Origin: Microbulbifer agarilyticus
GTDB taxonomy: Bacteria; Pseudomonadota; Gammaproteobacteria; Pseudomonadales; Cellvibrionaceae
DNA: 64,000 nucleotides
NCBI RefSeq assembly: GCF_020171345.1
Contig: NZ_JAIUZM010000001.1
Span: 682,001 to 746,000, forward strand
Direction: 5' to 3'
The notes under the pieces are model-generated. The model saw only the letters and a program-made list of their open reading frames with translations. It ran no database searches and had not been told where the DNA came from. Positions 35,872-44,768 of the stretch are shown here, one piece after another; the first letter of the stretch is position 1; every line of letters starts with the position of its first letter. The translations under genes were made by a program, and so were the position numbers.

Positions 35872-36681
35872 ATGCAGCGCCCCATGCAACTGCCCATCTA
35901 TCAGGCCGACGCCTTTACCTCGAAGCTCTTCCAAGGCAATCCTGCCGCGTACGTCCCGCTCACCCGCTGGCTCGATGACCAGCTGATGCAGCAGATCGCC
36001 GCAGAAAATAATCTCGCCGAAACTGCCTTCACCGTCCCGGCCGGCAACGGCTTTGAGCTGCGCTGGTTCACACCAGGAGAGGAAGTACCCCTGTGCGGTC
36101 ACGCCACTCTGGTCACCGCCCACCTGCTATGGACAGAACTGGGCTTCACCGATGATGCGATTCATTTCTTCACGCAAAGCGGCGAATTGATCGTGCGCCG
36201 GGATGGCGAACGTTTGGCACTCGATTTTCCTGCCCAGATAAATCAACCCATCTCACTGAGCGATGCGTTCACCCAGGCACTTGGCGTAAGCCCGACCAAC
36301 GCCTTCGAGGTTGCCGGCTCCAATGACCAGTTGCTGCTGGAATTCACTGCGGCTAAGCAGGTCGCCGCGCTATCCCCGGATATGCGCGCAGTTGCCCAGC
36401 TCCCTTATAAAGGCCTGATCTGTACCGCCCCTGGCGACAGCTATGCTTGCGACTTCGTTAGCCGCTTTTTCGCACCGGCCATTGGTATCGATGAAGACCC
36501 GGTGACCGGTTCCGCACACACGCGACTGGTGCCTTTTTGGGCGCAAAAGCTCGATAAAACGACATTGAGTGCAAAACAGATTTCAGCACGCGGCGGGGAG
36601 CTGGACTGTGAACTGATCGGTGACCGGGTAATTATGCGTGGCCATGCGGTGACCTACCTGCGCGGCCAAATCGCCGTATAA
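35872..36681 (+). CDS. PhzF-family isomerase-like protein
   Basis: 269-residue member of the PhzF/YddE family of diaminopimelate-epimerase fold proteins. Family motifs are YQADAFTSKLFQGNPAAYVPL, NLAETAFTVP with the general base glutamate, RWFTPGEEVPLCGHATL, and GIDEDPVTGSAHTRLVPFW. The start at 35872 has AAGGA upstream; the earlier in-frame codons lie inside the terminator palindrome. Most non-phenazine members are isomerases of unknown substrate, so a metabolic role cannot be stated. Confidence 0.88.
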   Translation: MQRPMQLPIYQADAFTSKLFQGNPAAYVPLTRWLDDQLMQQIAAENNLAETAFTVPAGNGFELRWFTPGEEVPLCGHATLVTAHLLWTELGFTDDAIHFFTQSGELIVRRDGERLALDFPAQINQPISLSDAFTQALGVSPTNAFEVAGSNDQLLLEFTAAKQVAALSPDMRAVAQLPYKGLICTAPGDSYACDFVSRFFAPAIGIDEDPVTGSAHTRLVPFWAQKLDKTTLSAKQISARGGELDCELIGDRVIMRGHAVTYLRGQIAV

Positions 36682-36688
36682 GCGGTAG

Positions 36689-36711
36689 CGTGGGCCCCAT
36701 ATGGGCCCGCG
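36689..36711. other. Hairpin between convergent PhzF and DUF6314 genes
   Basis: A 9-bp stem (cgtgggccc / gggcccgcg, one G-T pair) with a CATAT loop, lying just after the PhzF stop and before the DUF6314 stop. No T-run follows on either strand, so it may help stabilise 3' ends rather than terminate. Confidence 0.4.
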
Positions 36712-36743
36712 TGACTAACGGACAAGGAGCACTACCTGACAGC

Positions 36744-37229
36744 TCACCAGTAATGGTAGTGCAGCCGCTCATTCTTTTGCGGCCCATGAATTTGCCAGAT
36801 CAGCTCAATTTCATCTGTGTGCAAAATCAAATCGGCGGTGTAGGTATCCGCACCACACTGGTGTGCGTTTTGATGACGAAACCCATGCGCAGTAAGCGGC
36901 ACGAAATTAAACAGCAGCATCGACTGGTCGCCCTGCACATGCTCCAGCCGCACAAAATCAACGCAGCGAGTCCACCGGTAACAATTGTTGAGCGCGACCT
37001 TGTGCCCATCGACATCGGTAAATTTCGCCTGCTCGGTGAACACGGTGTGTGCGCCAAAGTTTTCCACAGCAACATCCCCGCGCCCATGGCCACGCCAGTT
37101 GGTGGCCGAGCCCGGACCGTTGCTCGCATTGAAACTGAAACTGCGCACCCGCGCTAAGCGGGCACAAAGCTTTGCCAAAGCGACGAGCCCAAGTTTATCC
37201 ACACTCTCTGAATCCACACCCTGACCCAC
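36744..37229 (-). CDS. DUF6314 family protein
   Basis: 161 residues from a GTG at 37229. The run RLARVRSFSFNASN and GSATNWRGHGRGDV, then NNCYRWTR, VRLEHVQGDQSMLLFNFV, HQCGADTYTADLIL and ELIWQIHGPQKNER, matches what I remember of DUF6314, a small beta-barrel-like domain that resembles a lipocalin fold. The regular pattern of conserved words makes this strand the coding one; the 155-residue open frame on the other strand is its shadow. Function is unknown. It converges with the PhzF gene. Confidence 0.75.
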   Translation of the reverse strand: MGQGVDSESVDKLGLVALAKLCARLARVRSFSFNASNGPGSATNWRGHGRGDVAVENFGAHTVFTEQAKFTDVDGHKVALNNCYRWTRCVDFVRLEHVQGDQSMLLFNFVPLTAHGFRHQNAHQCGADTYTADLILHTDEIELIWQIHGPQKNERLHYHYW

Positions 37230-37441
37230 GAAACTGCTGCCCTGTGCATAACCACATTTCTGTCGCCCGGTGCGACAACACCAGGCAAGGTACCTAAGAG
37301 CAGTTTATGCAATTTCAGACAAGTCACCGTCTGCGCGGCAAACCTGTTACGCTGAAAGAACCTCGCGTGTCAGCGGAAAAAACACCGGGGCCAAATAAAT
37401 ACACCAGGACGCACCCCAGATAACGCACAAGGAAGGCCACC

Positions 37442-38596
37442 ATGAGTATCCGCTCGCTGCCGAATTTACACAGCCAGCTGCAGCAGTTGGTTGCCAGTCC
37501 CAGTGTCAGCGCCACCAACCCCAAACTCGACATGGGCAATCGCGGCGTGATCGACCTGCTGGCGGCCTGGCTGGAAACACTCGGCTTCGCCGTTGAAATC
37601 ATGCCGCTGGAAGACCAGCCCCATAAAGCCAACCTGATCGCCACCCTCGGACAGGGAGACGGCGGGCTGGTCCTCGCCGGTCATACCGATACCGTGCCAT
37701 ACGACGACAACCGCTGGCAGTCGGACCCATTCCAGCTGCACGAGCGCGACAACCGTTTTTACGGTCTCGGCAGCACCGATATGAAAGGGTTTTTCCCGCT
37801 GGCGATCGAAGCCGCCAAGGCCTTTATCGACAAACCGCTACAACAGCCACTGATTATTCTCGCCACCGCGGATGAGGAAACCTCCATGGCCGGCGCCCGC
37901 GCGCTGGTAAAGGCGGGCCTACCCAAGGCGCGCTACGCGATTGTCGGCGAGCCCACCGGCCTCAAACCCATTCGCATGCACAAGGGCATGATGATGGAGC
38001 GGCTGCGCATCACCGGCCAGGCCGGTCACTCCTCCAACCCGGCCTATGGGGCCAGCGCACTCGAAGCCATGCACACGGCGATGGGGGAAGTAATCAAGTT
38101 CCGCAACGAGATGCAACAGCGCTACCAGAACCCGGGGTTTGCGGTGGAGGTCCCGACGCTCAACTTGGGCTGTATTCACGGCGGCGACAACCCGAATCGA
38201 ATTTGCGGGCACACCGAATTGCAGTTCGACTTGCGCCCCCTGCCGGGCATGTCCATGGACGCACTGCGCGGCGAGCTGCACCAGCGCCTCAAAGATGCGA
38301 TGACGGACGAAAAAATCCAGCTGCAAATGGACTCACTGATCGGCGGTGTCGACGCATTTGAAGAGCCCGCCGATTCTGAACTCGTCAAGATCGCCGAACA
38401 GCTCACTGGCCACAGTTCGGAAAGTGTGGCGTTTGCCACCGAGGCGCCCTTTTTACAGCAGCTCGGCATGCAGACCATTGTGCTTGGCCCCGGCGATATC
38501 GACCAGGCCCACCAGCCGGATGAGTATCTTGGCCTGGAACGTATCGACCCGATGCTGGAGACACTGAAAGGGATGATCGGAAGGTTCTGCCTGTAG
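37442..38596 (+). CDS. argE: N-acetylornithine deacetylase
   Basis: M20 metallopeptidase that removes acetate from N-acetylornithine in arginine synthesis. 384 residues. Zinc ligands and motifs are VLAGHTDTVP (His and Asp), GLGSTDMKGFFP, ATADEETSMAGARAL with the general-base glutamate, VGEPTGLKPIRMHKGMM and the dimerisation loop GQAGHSSNPAYG. AAGGAAG precedes the ATG at 37442. argA follows in 76 bases on the same strand, so the two probably form an operon. The 212 bases before it have no gene. Confidence 0.93.
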   Translation: MSIRSLPNLHSQLQQLVASPSVSATNPKLDMGNRGVIDLLAAWLETLGFAVEIMPLEDQPHKANLIATLGQGDGGLVLAGHTDTVPYDDNRWQSDPFQLHERDNRFYGLGSTDMKGFFPLAIEAAKAFIDKPLQQPLIILATADEETSMAGARALVKAGLPKARYAIVGEPTGLKPIRMHKGMMMERLRITGQAGHSSNPAYGASALEAMHTAMGEVIKFRNEMQQRYQNPGFAVEVPTLNLGCIHGGDNPNRICGHTELQFDLRPLPGMSMDALRGELHQRLKDAMTDEKIQLQMDSLIGGVDAFEEPADSELVKIAEQLTGHSSESVAFATEAPFLQQLGMQTIVLGPGDIDQAHQPDEYLGLERIDPMLETLKGMIGRFCL

Positions 38597-38672
38597 CATG
38601 CCAAACGATATAGATGCAGAAAATGCGGTATATTGTGCCCGATACCCACTTAACCGCTGACAACCAACAAAC

Positions 38673-39986
38673 GTGAACACCGAAACCACCACCCTCAACT
38701 GGTTCAGAAACGCCGCGCCCTATATCAATGACTTGCGCGGACGAACCCTGGTGGTCGCAATTCCCGGCGAAGGGTTCGCCGACGAGAATTTTCGCAATCT
38801 GGTGCATGACCTCACGCTGCTGATCAGCCTCGGGGTAAAACTGGTACTAGTGCACGGCGCACGTGTCCAGGTAAATAGTGCGTTGAAAAAAGCCGGGATC
38901 GAAAGTCGCTTTCTGGGTAATACACGCATAACCGACCGCGAAACCCTCGAGGTTATCAAAGCCGCCGTCGGCAAACTGCGACTCGAAATCGAGGCCGCTT
39001 TTTCCCAGGGTCTGCCCGATTCGCCCATGGCAGGTGCCGCGCTCAAAGTCATTTCCGGAAACTTTGTCACCGCGCGTCCGGTAGGAGTAATTGATGGCAC
39101 CGACATGCGCTGGACCGGACAGGTCCGGCGTATCGATGAGCAGGCCATCGGGCGTGCACTCCAGGACAATTCCCTGGTACTGCTCTCCCCCTTCGGCACA
39201 TCTCTCACCGGTGAGCTGTTTAACCTGAACTATCTGGACCTCGCCGCCGAGGCCGCCAAGGCCCTACAGGCGGAAAAGCTGATCCTGTTCCGCGACCTGC
39301 CACAACTGGAAATTGAGGGTGCGCCGGTACACGAGCTCAGCATTCATCAGGCCGAGGATGTCGCGGGAAAAGCCAGCAGCGAAACCCTCACCTGCGCAAT
39401 TGCTGCATGCAGCGCCGGCACACAGCGGGTCCACCTGCTGAGTTATGCCGACAACGGTGCCTTACTGCAGGAGCTGTTCAGCCGCGAGGGTACCGGGACC
39501 ATGATTTACCGCGACAGTTACGAGGTGATCCGGCGGGCACGTATTCACGACGTCGGCGGTATTCTCGGACTGATCCGCCCACTGGAAAAACAGGGGGTAC
39601 TGGTGCGGCGTTCGCGAGAAAAGCTGGAAGCGGAGATCGACCATTTCACCCTCGTGGAGGTGGACGGTACCCCGGTGGCTTGCGCCGCGCTGTATCCCAT
39701 CCTCGACGACGAGGGTGACACCATCGCCGCAGAAGTCGCTTGCGTGGCCATTCACCCGGAGTTTCGAGGTGGTGGCCGCGGTGCCAAATTAATGCAGCAT
39801 CTCGAGCGACAGGCCCGCGCACTGGATCTGTCGGAAATCTACGTACTCACTACGCAAACCGAGCACTGGTTCATCGAGCGCGGGTTTACCCAAGTGGACG
39901 TTTCCCAGCTGCCCACCAGTCGTAAATCGCTGTACAACATACAGCGAAATTCACGCGTCTTATGTAAGCGCCTCGGTGCGCAATAA
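38673..39986 (+). CDS. argA: N-acetylglutamate synthase
   Basis: Catalyses acetyl-CoA plus glutamate to N-acetylglutamate, the first step of arginine synthesis and the usual arginine feedback point. 437 residues starting at a GTG (38673). An amino-acid-kinase-like domain (residues 1-290, with LVLVHGARVQVNSALKKAG and LLSPFGTSLTGELFNLNYLD) is fused to a GNAT acetyltransferase domain (VACVAIHPEFRGGGRGAKLMQHLE near 350-373, then LTTQTEHWFIERGFTQVD). The length is typical of the classical ArgA. Confidence 0.95.
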   Translation: MNTETTTLNWFRNAAPYINDLRGRTLVVAIPGEGFADENFRNLVHDLTLLISLGVKLVLVHGARVQVNSALKKAGIESRFLGNTRITDRETLEVIKAAVGKLRLEIEAAFSQGLPDSPMAGAALKVISGNFVTARPVGVIDGTDMRWTGQVRRIDEQAIGRALQDNSLVLLSPFGTSLTGELFNLNYLDLAAEAAKALQAEKLILFRDLPQLEIEGAPVHELSIHQAEDVAGKASSETLTCAIAACSAGTQRVHLLSYADNGALLQELFSREGTGTMIYRDSYEVIRRARIHDVGGILGLIRPLEKQGVLVRRSREKLEAEIDHFTLVEVDGTPVACAALYPILDDEGDTIAAEVACVAIHPEFRGGGRGAKLMQHLERQARALDLSEIYVLTTQTEHWFIERGFTQVDVSQLPTSRKSLYNIQRNSRVLCKRLGAQ

Positions 39987-40006
39987 ATTTGCCTGCTGAT
40001 CGAGCT

Positions 40007-40046
40007 TAAACGGATAGCTCTTTCGCCCGTTTGGCGCGTTTTTACC
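40007..40046 (+). terminator. Weak terminator-like hairpin after argA
   Basis: An aaacgg...ccgttt stem with a 13-base loop is followed six bases later by five T. The stem is short and the T-run displaced, so function is doubtful. No gene lies in the remaining sequence up to ilvD at 40169. Confidence 0.3.
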
Positions 40047-40168
40047 AACCGCGCACAACGCCTTTCATTTTGCTAATCTGTGGCGCTGCCGGGCACGCCA
40101 GCCCTGCCCGCGCCGAACGCAACCTATCCACAAACGATCACGTTTAACCGTCACCTAAAAGTACCGCT

Positions 40169-42004
40169 ATGCCTCAGTACCGCTCACGCACCTCCACCGC
40201 TGGCCGCAATATGGCCGGCGCCCGCGCCCTGTGGCGCGCCACCGGCATGAAGGATGAAGATTTCCACAAACCCATTATTGCCGTGGCCAACTCCTTCACC
40301 CAGTTTGTGCCCGGGCACGTACACTTGAAGGATATGGGGCAACTCGTCGCGCGAGAAATTGAGAAAGCCGGCGGTGTCGCCAAGGAATTCAATACCATTG
40401 CGGTGGATGACGGTATCGCCATGGGCCACGATGGCATGCTCTACAGCTTGCCCAGCCGCGAAATCATCGCCGACTCCGTGGAGTACATGGTCAACGCACA
40501 CTGTGCCGACGCACTGGTGTGTATCTCAAACTGCGACAAAATCACCCCGGGGATGCTGATGGCGGCGATGCGCCTGAACATTCCGGTGATATTCGTCTCC
40601 GGCGGCCCGATGGAAGCCGGTAAAACCAAGCTCGCCGACCACAAGCTCGATCTTGTGGATGCGATGGTCATCGCAGCCACCGATTCCGCCACCGATGAGG
40701 AAGTTGCCGAGTATGAGCGCTCGGCCTGTCCTACCTGCGGTTCCTGCTCCGGCATGTTTACCGCCAACTCCATGAACTGCCTGACCGAGGCCCTCGGCCT
40801 GTCCCTGCCCGGTAATGGCACCACGCTCGCCACCCACGCCGACCGCGAGCAGCTGTTCCTGCGCGCCGGCCGCGAGATCGTCAGTCTGGCCAAACGCTAC
40901 TACGAGCAGGACGACGAATCCGCTCTGCCACGCACCATTGCCAATCGCTCGGCATTTACCAATGCAATGGCCCTGGACATCGCCATGGGCGGTTCCACCA
41001 ACACCATTTTGCACCTGTTGGCTGCGGCGCTGGAAGGCGAGGTCGACTTTACCTTGGCAGACATCGATCGCCTGTCCCGCAAGATCCCGCAGCTGTGTAA
41101 AGTGGCCCCCAACACACAGAAGTACCATATCGAAGACGTGCACCGCGCCGGTGGCGTCATGTCGATTCTCGGCGAACTGGAAGCCGGCGGATTGATTGAT
41201 GCCAGCCTGCCTACCGTACACAGCAAATCCTTCAGGCACGCCCTGGAAGAGTGGGACATCCGACGCACCGATAACCCGGATGTACACAAGTTCTTCCGTG
41301 CAGGCCCGGCTGGTATCCCGACTCAGCAAGCGTTCAGTCAGGATTGCCGCTGGAACAACCTGGACGGCGACCGCGAACAGGGCTGTATCCGTTCTGTCGA
41401 ACACGCCTACTCATCCGAAGGCGGCCTCGCCGTACTTTTCGGCAACCTCGCCCCGGATGGCTGCGTAGTAAAGACTTCCGGCGTGGAAGAGGAACTGTGG
41501 CAGTTTGAAGGTCCCGCGCACGTGGTGGAAAGCCAGGAAGATGCGGTCGCACATATTCTGGAAGGCAAGGTCAAAGAAGGCGAAGCGGTAATCGTGCGCT
41601 ATGAGGGCCCAAAAGGAGGCCCGGGCATGCAGGAGATGTTGTATCCCACCAGCTACCTGAAATCCAAGGGGCTCGGTAAATCCTGCGCCCTGATTACCGA
41701 TGGCCGCTTTTCCGGCGGCACTTCCGGCCTATCGATCGGCCATGTTTCCCCGGAAGCGGCGGGTGGCGGCAATATCGGGCTGGTCCAGGATGGCGACCTG
41801 GTACGCATCGATATTCCAAAGCGCTTGATTGAAGTAGATATTCCGGAAGCGGAATTGCACCGCCGTCGCGAGGCCATGAGCGCCAAAGGCGCACAGGGCT
41901 GGAAACCCGTGCAGCAACGTCCGCGTAAGGTTAGCCGTGCACTGAAAGCCTATGCGCTGCTGGCCACCAGTGCCGACAAGGGTGCGGTACGCGAAATCGA
42001 CTGA
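40169..42004 (+). CDS. ilvD: Dihydroxy-acid dehydratase
   Basis: [4Fe-4S] dehydratase of valine and isoleucine synthesis. 611 residues, full length. Cluster and substrate motifs: [55 protein letters not shown], and SDGRFSGG as [21 protein letters not shown]. No good ribosome-binding site precedes the ATG at 40169, but the alignment with the family starts there ([21 protein letters not shown]). A terminator follows. Confidence 0.96.
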   Translation: MPQYRSRTSTAGRNMAGARALWRATGMKDEDFHKPIIAVANSFTQFVPGHVHLKDMGQLVAREIEKAGGVAKEFNTIAVDDGIAMGHDGMLYSLPSREIIADSVEYMVNAHCADALVCISNCDKITPGMLMAAMRLNIPVIFVSGGPMEAGKTKLADHKLDLVDAMVIAATDSATDEEVAEYERSACPTCGSCSGMFTANSMNCLTEALGLSLPGNGTTLATHADREQLFLRAGREIVSLAKRYYEQDDESALPRTIANRSAFTNAMALDIAMGGSTNTILHLLAAALEGEVDFTLADIDRLSRKIPQLCKVAPNTQKYHIEDVHRAGGVMSILGELEAGGLIDASLPTVHSKSFRHALEEWDIRRTDNPDVHKFFRAGPAGIPTQQAFSQDCRWNNLDGDREQGCIRSVEHAYSSEGGLAVLFGNLAPDGCVVKTSGVEEELWQFEGPAHVVESQEDAVAHILEGKVKEGEAVIVRYEGPKGGPGMQEMLYPTSYLKSKGLGKSCALITDGRFSGGTSGLSIGHVSPEAAGGGNIGLVQDGDLVRIDIPKRLIEVDIPEAELHRRREAMSAKGAQGWKPVQQRPRKVSRALKAYALLATSADKGAVREID

Positions 42005-42037
42005 GCGCAGCAAACGGAAACTGAATGACAACGTAAA

Positions 42038-42065
42038 TAAAAAGGGGCGCACTGCGCCCCTTTTT
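42038..42065. terminator. Terminator after ilvD, shared with the LysR gene
   Basis: Stem ggggcgc/gcgcccc (42044-42050, 42054-42060) with an ACT loop, flanked by A and by five T. It can act in both directions, as the LysR gene converges and ends at 42076. Confidence 0.85.
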
Positions 42066-42075
42066 ATTCTTCACC

Positions 42076-42981
42076 TCAACCGGCTGGTTTCACGCTCTCT
42101 TCCTCTCGCCAGTCCGCAAACGTTTCCAACAAAAAATCGATCGCGGCACGCACCCGCACAGACAGGTGTCGATGATCGCGGTATACCAGCCAGGTATTGG
42201 GACCCTGCGCCCAGTAACCCTCCAGCAGCGGCTTCAGGGTGCCATCATGCGCGGCGTCGCCAAAACTCGAACCGGGCAAATAGGCGATACCCAGCCCGGC
42301 CTGGCAGGCGGCCACCACGCTGCGCCCACTATTGGAGCGCCAGCGCCCCGAAACACGCACCTCGGTGTCTCCAGTGTCCTCACGAAAACGCCAGCGATCA
42401 CTGTTGGCAATGATGCAGTGATGGTAAGCCAGGTCCTGCGGTCGTTGCGGTGTGCCGTGGGTCGCCAAATATTCCGGACTGGCCATGCACACTAAAGCGC
42501 GCGCAACCAGAGGGCGGGCGATGAGTTGTGAGTCCTGCATATCGCCGTAACGCACAGCCAGATCAAACCCCTCTTCAACGAAGTTCACCAGCCGGCTATT
42601 GAAGTCGATCTCCACCTGCAACGCGGGGTGCACTAACGCAAATCGCATAAGCGCTGGTGCCACGTAACGTTCGGCAAACTCACCGGCCGCAGACACACGC
42701 AAACGCCCCTCGAGAGCGCCACGCTCACGCCCAATCTGCTCTTCCACGGCCTCGAGACCGTTCATCAGATCGCGGCACTCTTGGTAATACTGCTGGCCGG
42801 CTTCGGTCAGGCGGACAATTCGGGTACTGCGCGCTACCAGTGACACACCGAGTCGCGCCTCTAGCCCCTTGATCCTGCGCGACACGTGCGAAGTAGAGAC
42901 GCCCAGCTGGCGTGCGGCCGAAGAGAACCCCTGAGTCTCTGCCACCGCAAGAAACTCCGGCAGGCCATCCAACTGCGCCAT
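42076..42981 (-). CDS. LysR-family transcriptional regulator
   Basis: 301 residues. The N-terminal winged helix-turn-helix (LPEFLAVAETQGFSSAARQL, then GVSTSHVSRRIKGLEARLGV) is followed by a linker helix and a periplasmic-binding-like effector domain (LRVSAAGEFAERYVAPALMRFA). The sequence resembles the CrgA/AaeR-like branch common next to oxidoreductase or stress genes. GAGGTGCAACA precedes the ATG at 42981. It is divergent from the DJ-1/PfpI gene, the usual arrangement in which a LysR regulator controls its neighbour and itself from the shared region. Inducer unknown. Confidence 0.92.
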   Translation of the reverse strand: MAQLDGLPEFLAVAETQGFSSAARQLGVSTSHVSRRIKGLEARLGVSLVARSTRIVRLTEAGQQYYQECRDLMNGLEAVEEQIGRERGALEGRLRVSAAGEFAERYVAPALMRFALVHPALQVEIDFNSRLVNFVEEGFDLAVRYGDMQDSQLIARPLVARALVCMASPEYLATHGTPQRPQDLAYHHCIIANSDRWRFREDTGDTEVRVSGRWRSNSGRSVVAACQAGLGIAYLPGSSFGDAAHDGTLKPLLEGYWAQGPNTWLVYRDHRHLSVRVRAAIDFLLETFADWREEESVKPAG

Positions 42982-43020
42982 TGTTGCACCTCAGCAATAA
43001 AGATTTTCAAATTTGCAGGA

Positions 43021-43049
43021 TTATCCCACATCAGTGAAAAGCCTAGTAT
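43021..43049 (+). promoter_or_regulatory. Candidate promoter of the DJ-1/PfpI gene
   Basis: TTATCC at 43021-43026 and TAGTAT at 43044-43049 are 17 bases apart, and the -10-like hexamer lies 30 bases before the start codon. Matches to consensus are 3 of 6 and 4 of 6, so this is only a candidate. Confidence 0.3.
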
Positions 43050-43078
43050 GTGCCCATTCCAACAGAGGAGTGAAAACG

Positions 43079-43747
43079 ATGACGAAAATCCTGGTGATTG
43101 TGACCAACAGTGCGAAATTAGGTGATACGGAAGATAACGGCACCTACGCGCCAGAACTCACCCATGCGCTGCGCGAGTTTAACGACGCGGGCTTCTCCTA
43201 CGATCTCGCGTCTATCCATGGTGGGGATGCGCCTGTCTATGGCACTGACATCGATGACCCGGTGAACAAAACCATGCTGGCCGATGGCGGCCTGTTGTCA
43301 GCAATGGCCAATACCAAGCGGCTGGCGGACGTCAACGCAGACGACTACCAGGGTATCTTCTATCCGGGTGGTTTTGGCTTGCTTAACGACCTCGCTCACG
43401 ACAAGGCGGCAGCCGCAATTACCGCAGCCCGTTATGACGGTGGTGCGGTAGTAGGAGCCGTTTGCCACGGACCCGCAGGCTTGCTGGAAGTGACCCTGGC
43501 CAACGGCAGCAACATCATGCGCGATAAAACGGTTACCTGCTTTACCCGCCGTGAAGAGGAACAATTCGGCACTATCGACCAGATTCCATTTGTGTTACAG
43601 GATGCGATCAGCAGCAAGGCAGGGCAATTCCAAGAGGTGGAGCCCTGGGGCGAAAATATATTGGTGCAGGAACGCCTGGTTACCGGGCAAAACCCCGCAT
43701 CCGCCGGCGGCGTTGGGCAGGCGATGGTAAAACTACTGAAGCGTTAA
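43079..43747 (+). CDS. DJ-1/PfpI superfamily protein (Hsp31-like)
   Basis: 222 residues from the ATG at 43079, with AGGAG 8 bases upstream. A class I glutamine amidotransferase-like fold: YQGIFYPGGFGLLNDLAHD carries the GG loop, and VVGAVCHGPAGLLEV the nucleophile elbow with the reactive cysteine. The length and motifs fit the Hsp31/glyoxalase III group, which detoxifies methylglyoxal or acts as a deglycase or chaperone (family knowledge). The divergent LysR gene probably regulates it. Confidence 0.88.
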   Translation: MTKILVIVTNSAKLGDTEDNGTYAPELTHALREFNDAGFSYDLASIHGGDAPVYGTDIDDPVNKTMLADGGLLSAMANTKRLADVNADDYQGIFYPGGFGLLNDLAHDKAAAAITAARYDGGAVVGAVCHGPAGLLEVTLANGSNIMRDKTVTCFTRREEEQFGTIDQIPFVLQDAISSKAGQFQEVEPWGENILVQERLVTGQNPASAGGVGQAMVKLLKR

Positions 43748-43774
43748 CCGCACAGTCGGTTCAAGAGTCAGCGC

Positions 43775-43809
43775 AACCTCCCGCTACCAGCGTAGCGGGA
43801 GGTTCTTTT
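43775..43809 (+). terminator. Terminator of the DJ-1/PfpI gene
   Basis: A perfect 13-bp stem (aacctcccgctac at 43775-43787, gtagcgggaggtt at 43792-43804) with a CAGC loop, followed by CTTTT. The AACCTC end makes it usable for the converging tonB-like gene as well. Confidence 0.8.
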
Positions 43810-43823
43810 GTCACTCCGTTAGG

Positions 43824-44486
43824 TTAGTTCGCAAGCTTGTACGAGATTCGGTTGCGAACACCGTGTTTTTCCACCGGTTTACCATCCACTACCGTAGGGC
43901 GATATTTGAATCGCTCTACGGCCCTTAGCGCGGATTGATTGAACACATCCGTTGGCGCCCCCGAGGCATCGTAGCCTCCGACTACAGATGGATTTTTCAC
44001 CGAGCCATTTTTGCTAATGGTGAACTCCACTACGACATAGCCCTCAACCCCTTTTGCCATCGCTCTGCGCGGATAACGCGGCGCAGGCTTGTAGATTGGC
44101 ATCGGGTTCGCAGTCACAATGGAAGTATCGACTTTTGTGCCGGTTGTTGTTGGCGGCTGAAAAATGATCGGCATATCGCCCGGATCTAGCGTGTGCTCAA
44201 CCGTGGTTGGTGTTATCGGCGGTGGTAACTCCTGGGGCTTGGCCACACGCGTTTCGCGAATAACGGTCGGCTTCAGCTCCGGCAAGTGAATCGGCGCGAT
44301 TGTTGGCGATTCCTCTACCGGTGGTTCTTGCAGGTCGGTAGCAATCAGCTGCGACATGCCGAACAGCAATAGGCCAGTAACCCCCAGGGCCATAGCGCCG
44401 TTACGCAGCAAGACGATTGACTTGATCGCAGAACGAATCGGTATCGATTGAAGGGACGTTGAATTAAGCGGATAAGCCAGTTCCAT
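43824..44486 (-). CDS. TonB-family energy transducer (separate copy)
   Basis: 220 residues from the ATG at 44486, which has AAGGAGAGGT upstream; codons to 44534 are unlikely. One membrane helix near residues 27-50 (ALGVTGLLLFGMSQLIA region), a proline-rich stretch (VAKPQELPPPITPTTV) and a C-terminal TonB domain (YPRRAMAKGVEGYVVVEFTI, then GSVKNPSVVGGYDASG, ALRAVERFKYRPTVVDGKPV). TonB transfers proton-motive energy to outer-membrane receptors. It is separated from the TonB2 operon by 282 bases with a terminator and a Fur-box-like site, so it is likely expressed separately. Confidence 0.88.
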   Translation of the reverse strand: MELAYPLNSTSLQSIPIRSAIKSIVLLRNGAMALGVTGLLLFGMSQLIATDLQEPPVEESPTIAPIHLPELKPTVIRETRVAKPQELPPPITPTTVEHTLDPGDMPIIFQPPTTTGTKVDTSIVTANPMPIYKPAPRYPRRAMAKGVEGYVVVEFTISKNGSVKNPSVVGGYDASGAPTDVFNQSALRAVERFKYRPTVVDGKPVEKHGVRNRISYKLAN

Positions 44487-44600
44487 AACACCTCTCCTTT
44501 TTATTTTCGGGTGTTGTTTAAAGTGCAGCGCCAAATCACGACAGGCGCGGCGATGGAAAAAGCTGATCAGCTATTTATAGGTTTAGTTGAATCTGACGAT

Positions 44601-44624
44601 ATTGCAAATAATTCGCATTTATTG
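44601..44624. promoter_or_regulatory. Fur-box-like imperfect palindrome upstream of the second tonB gene
   Basis: attgcaaataattcgcattt plus attg forms an AT-rich imperfect inverted repeat resembling Fur boxes. It is about 115 bases before the tonB start. TonB genes are commonly iron-regulated, but the match is only partial. Confidence 0.4.
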
Positions 44625-44705
44625 TCACAAAATACGCCGGCGCCTCTTAGTCCGGGTCTCTTAATCCAAGTCTTTTAGCCAGCGCCTCTTGTTAGTTAGA
44701 CGCAT

Positions 44706-44731
44706 AAAAAAAGGCCGCACAAAGTGCGGCC
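44706..44731 (-). terminator. Terminator of the TonB2 operon
   Basis: Stem ggccgcac/gtgcggcc (44713-44720, 44724-44731) with an AAA loop. The minus strand has seven T immediately after it, 38 bases past the TPR gene stop. Confidence 0.88.
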
Positions 44732-44768
44732 TTTTCGGTCGGAGAAAACCTCCGGCATGTAACAAGTA

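Noticed and set aside
34666-36123. 485-codon minus-strand frame over the phosphate permease and PhzF genes
   Set aside because: It crosses two unrelated plus-strand genes and a perfect terminator palindrome, so it is a shadow.
36690-37157. 155-codon plus-strand frame opposite the DUF6314 gene
   Set aside because: The minus-strand frame has the conserved family words; the plus frame has no recognisable pattern.
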